Assembly (NCBI GenBank): GCA_019752975.1
Contig: JAIELM010000489.1
Span: 1-14,472 of the forward strand
Direction: 5' to 3'
Origin: Undibacterium sp.
GTDB lineage: Bacteria > Pseudomonadota > Gammaproteobacteria > Burkholderiales > Burkholderiaceae_D
DNA: 14,472 nt
Position 1 is the first letter of the stretch, and each line of letters begins with the position of its first letter. Made by a program: the position numbers and the translations under genes. Shown piece after piece: positions 14,411-14,472 of the stretch. The notes under the pieces are model-generated. The model was not told where the DNA came from. It was given only the letters and a program-made list of their open reading frames with translations, and did not search any database.

Positions 14411-14472
14411 ATGAATATTGACTTTTACGCTGTTTTTAAAGATCACCATTTTGGTGAGACCGCTACGAGTTC
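14411..14472 (+). CDS. Possible start of a further gene, truncated by the window
   Basis: An ATG at 14411, with GGTAAG six bases or so upstream, opens a frame that reads MNIDFYAVFKDHHFGETATS and is still open at the window edge. It lies 45 bases after the kinase stop. Twenty codons are too few to identify the product, and it may be chance. A 6-bp stem (TCACCA 14443-14448, TGGTGA 14452-14457) lies inside it. Confidence 0.3.
   Translation, partial: MNIDFYAVFKDHHFGETATS

Noticed and set aside
14443..14457. 6-bp stem-loop near the window end as a terminator for the kinase gene
   Set aside because: No T-run follows on the plus strand and the stem is short. The minus-strand side has only a weak U-rich tail and no gene is visible there.

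Overview
The window looks like a chromosomal stretch of a betaproteobacterium, probably Burkholderiales and plausibly Oxalobacteraceae (Undibacterium-like). That placement is an inference from the order DUF493-lipB-lipA next to a dacC-type carboxypeptidase, from an intact minCDE operon, and from the style of the small Arg-rich protein and the FecR/CHASE2 signalling genes. No rRNA, tRNA, CRISPR array or intact insertion sequence was seen.

Left part (1-4661), envelope and lipoate genes. The 3' end of an alpha/beta hydrolase gene is followed by a penicillin-binding D-Ala-D-Ala carboxypeptidase, then a convergent FMN reductase that starts with TTG. A 303-base divergent region with a near-perfect 22-bp hairpin precedes a plus-strand run: a YbeD-like DUF493 protein, an unrecognised 88-codon ORF, lipB and lipA. 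LipB (octanoyl transfer) and LipA (sulfur insertion) act in sequence to make protein-bound lipoate. The 88-codon ORF overlaps lipB by ATGA and is the one unexplained member of this run.

Middle part (4662-7298), more accessory in character. A gene-poor stretch holds a 20-bp-period direct repeat and a possibly decayed small minus-strand gene. It is followed by a FitAB/VapBC-type toxin-antitoxin pair with a good promoter and a possible autoregulatory repeat. After a structured convergent gap comes a minus-strand DoxX-family membrane protein with a palindrome typical of TetR-family operators upstream, then a small Arg-rich protein.

Right part (7299-14472). The division-site operon minC-minD-minE places the septum: MinCD inhibits FtsZ and MinE oscillates it. 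A signalling locus follows: an OmpR-type response regulator, an exported LysM/FecR protein with three C-terminal beta-sandwich-like repeats, and an 827-residue CHASE2-PAS histidine kinase. Regulator and kinase probably form a two-component pair, and the exported FecR/LysM protein is a candidate cell-wall-linked partner or input. Three TTTTGC boxes at 11-bp spacing lie just upstream of the kinase gene. This signalling locus is the most interesting system in the window. A further gene may begin at 14411 and run off the end.
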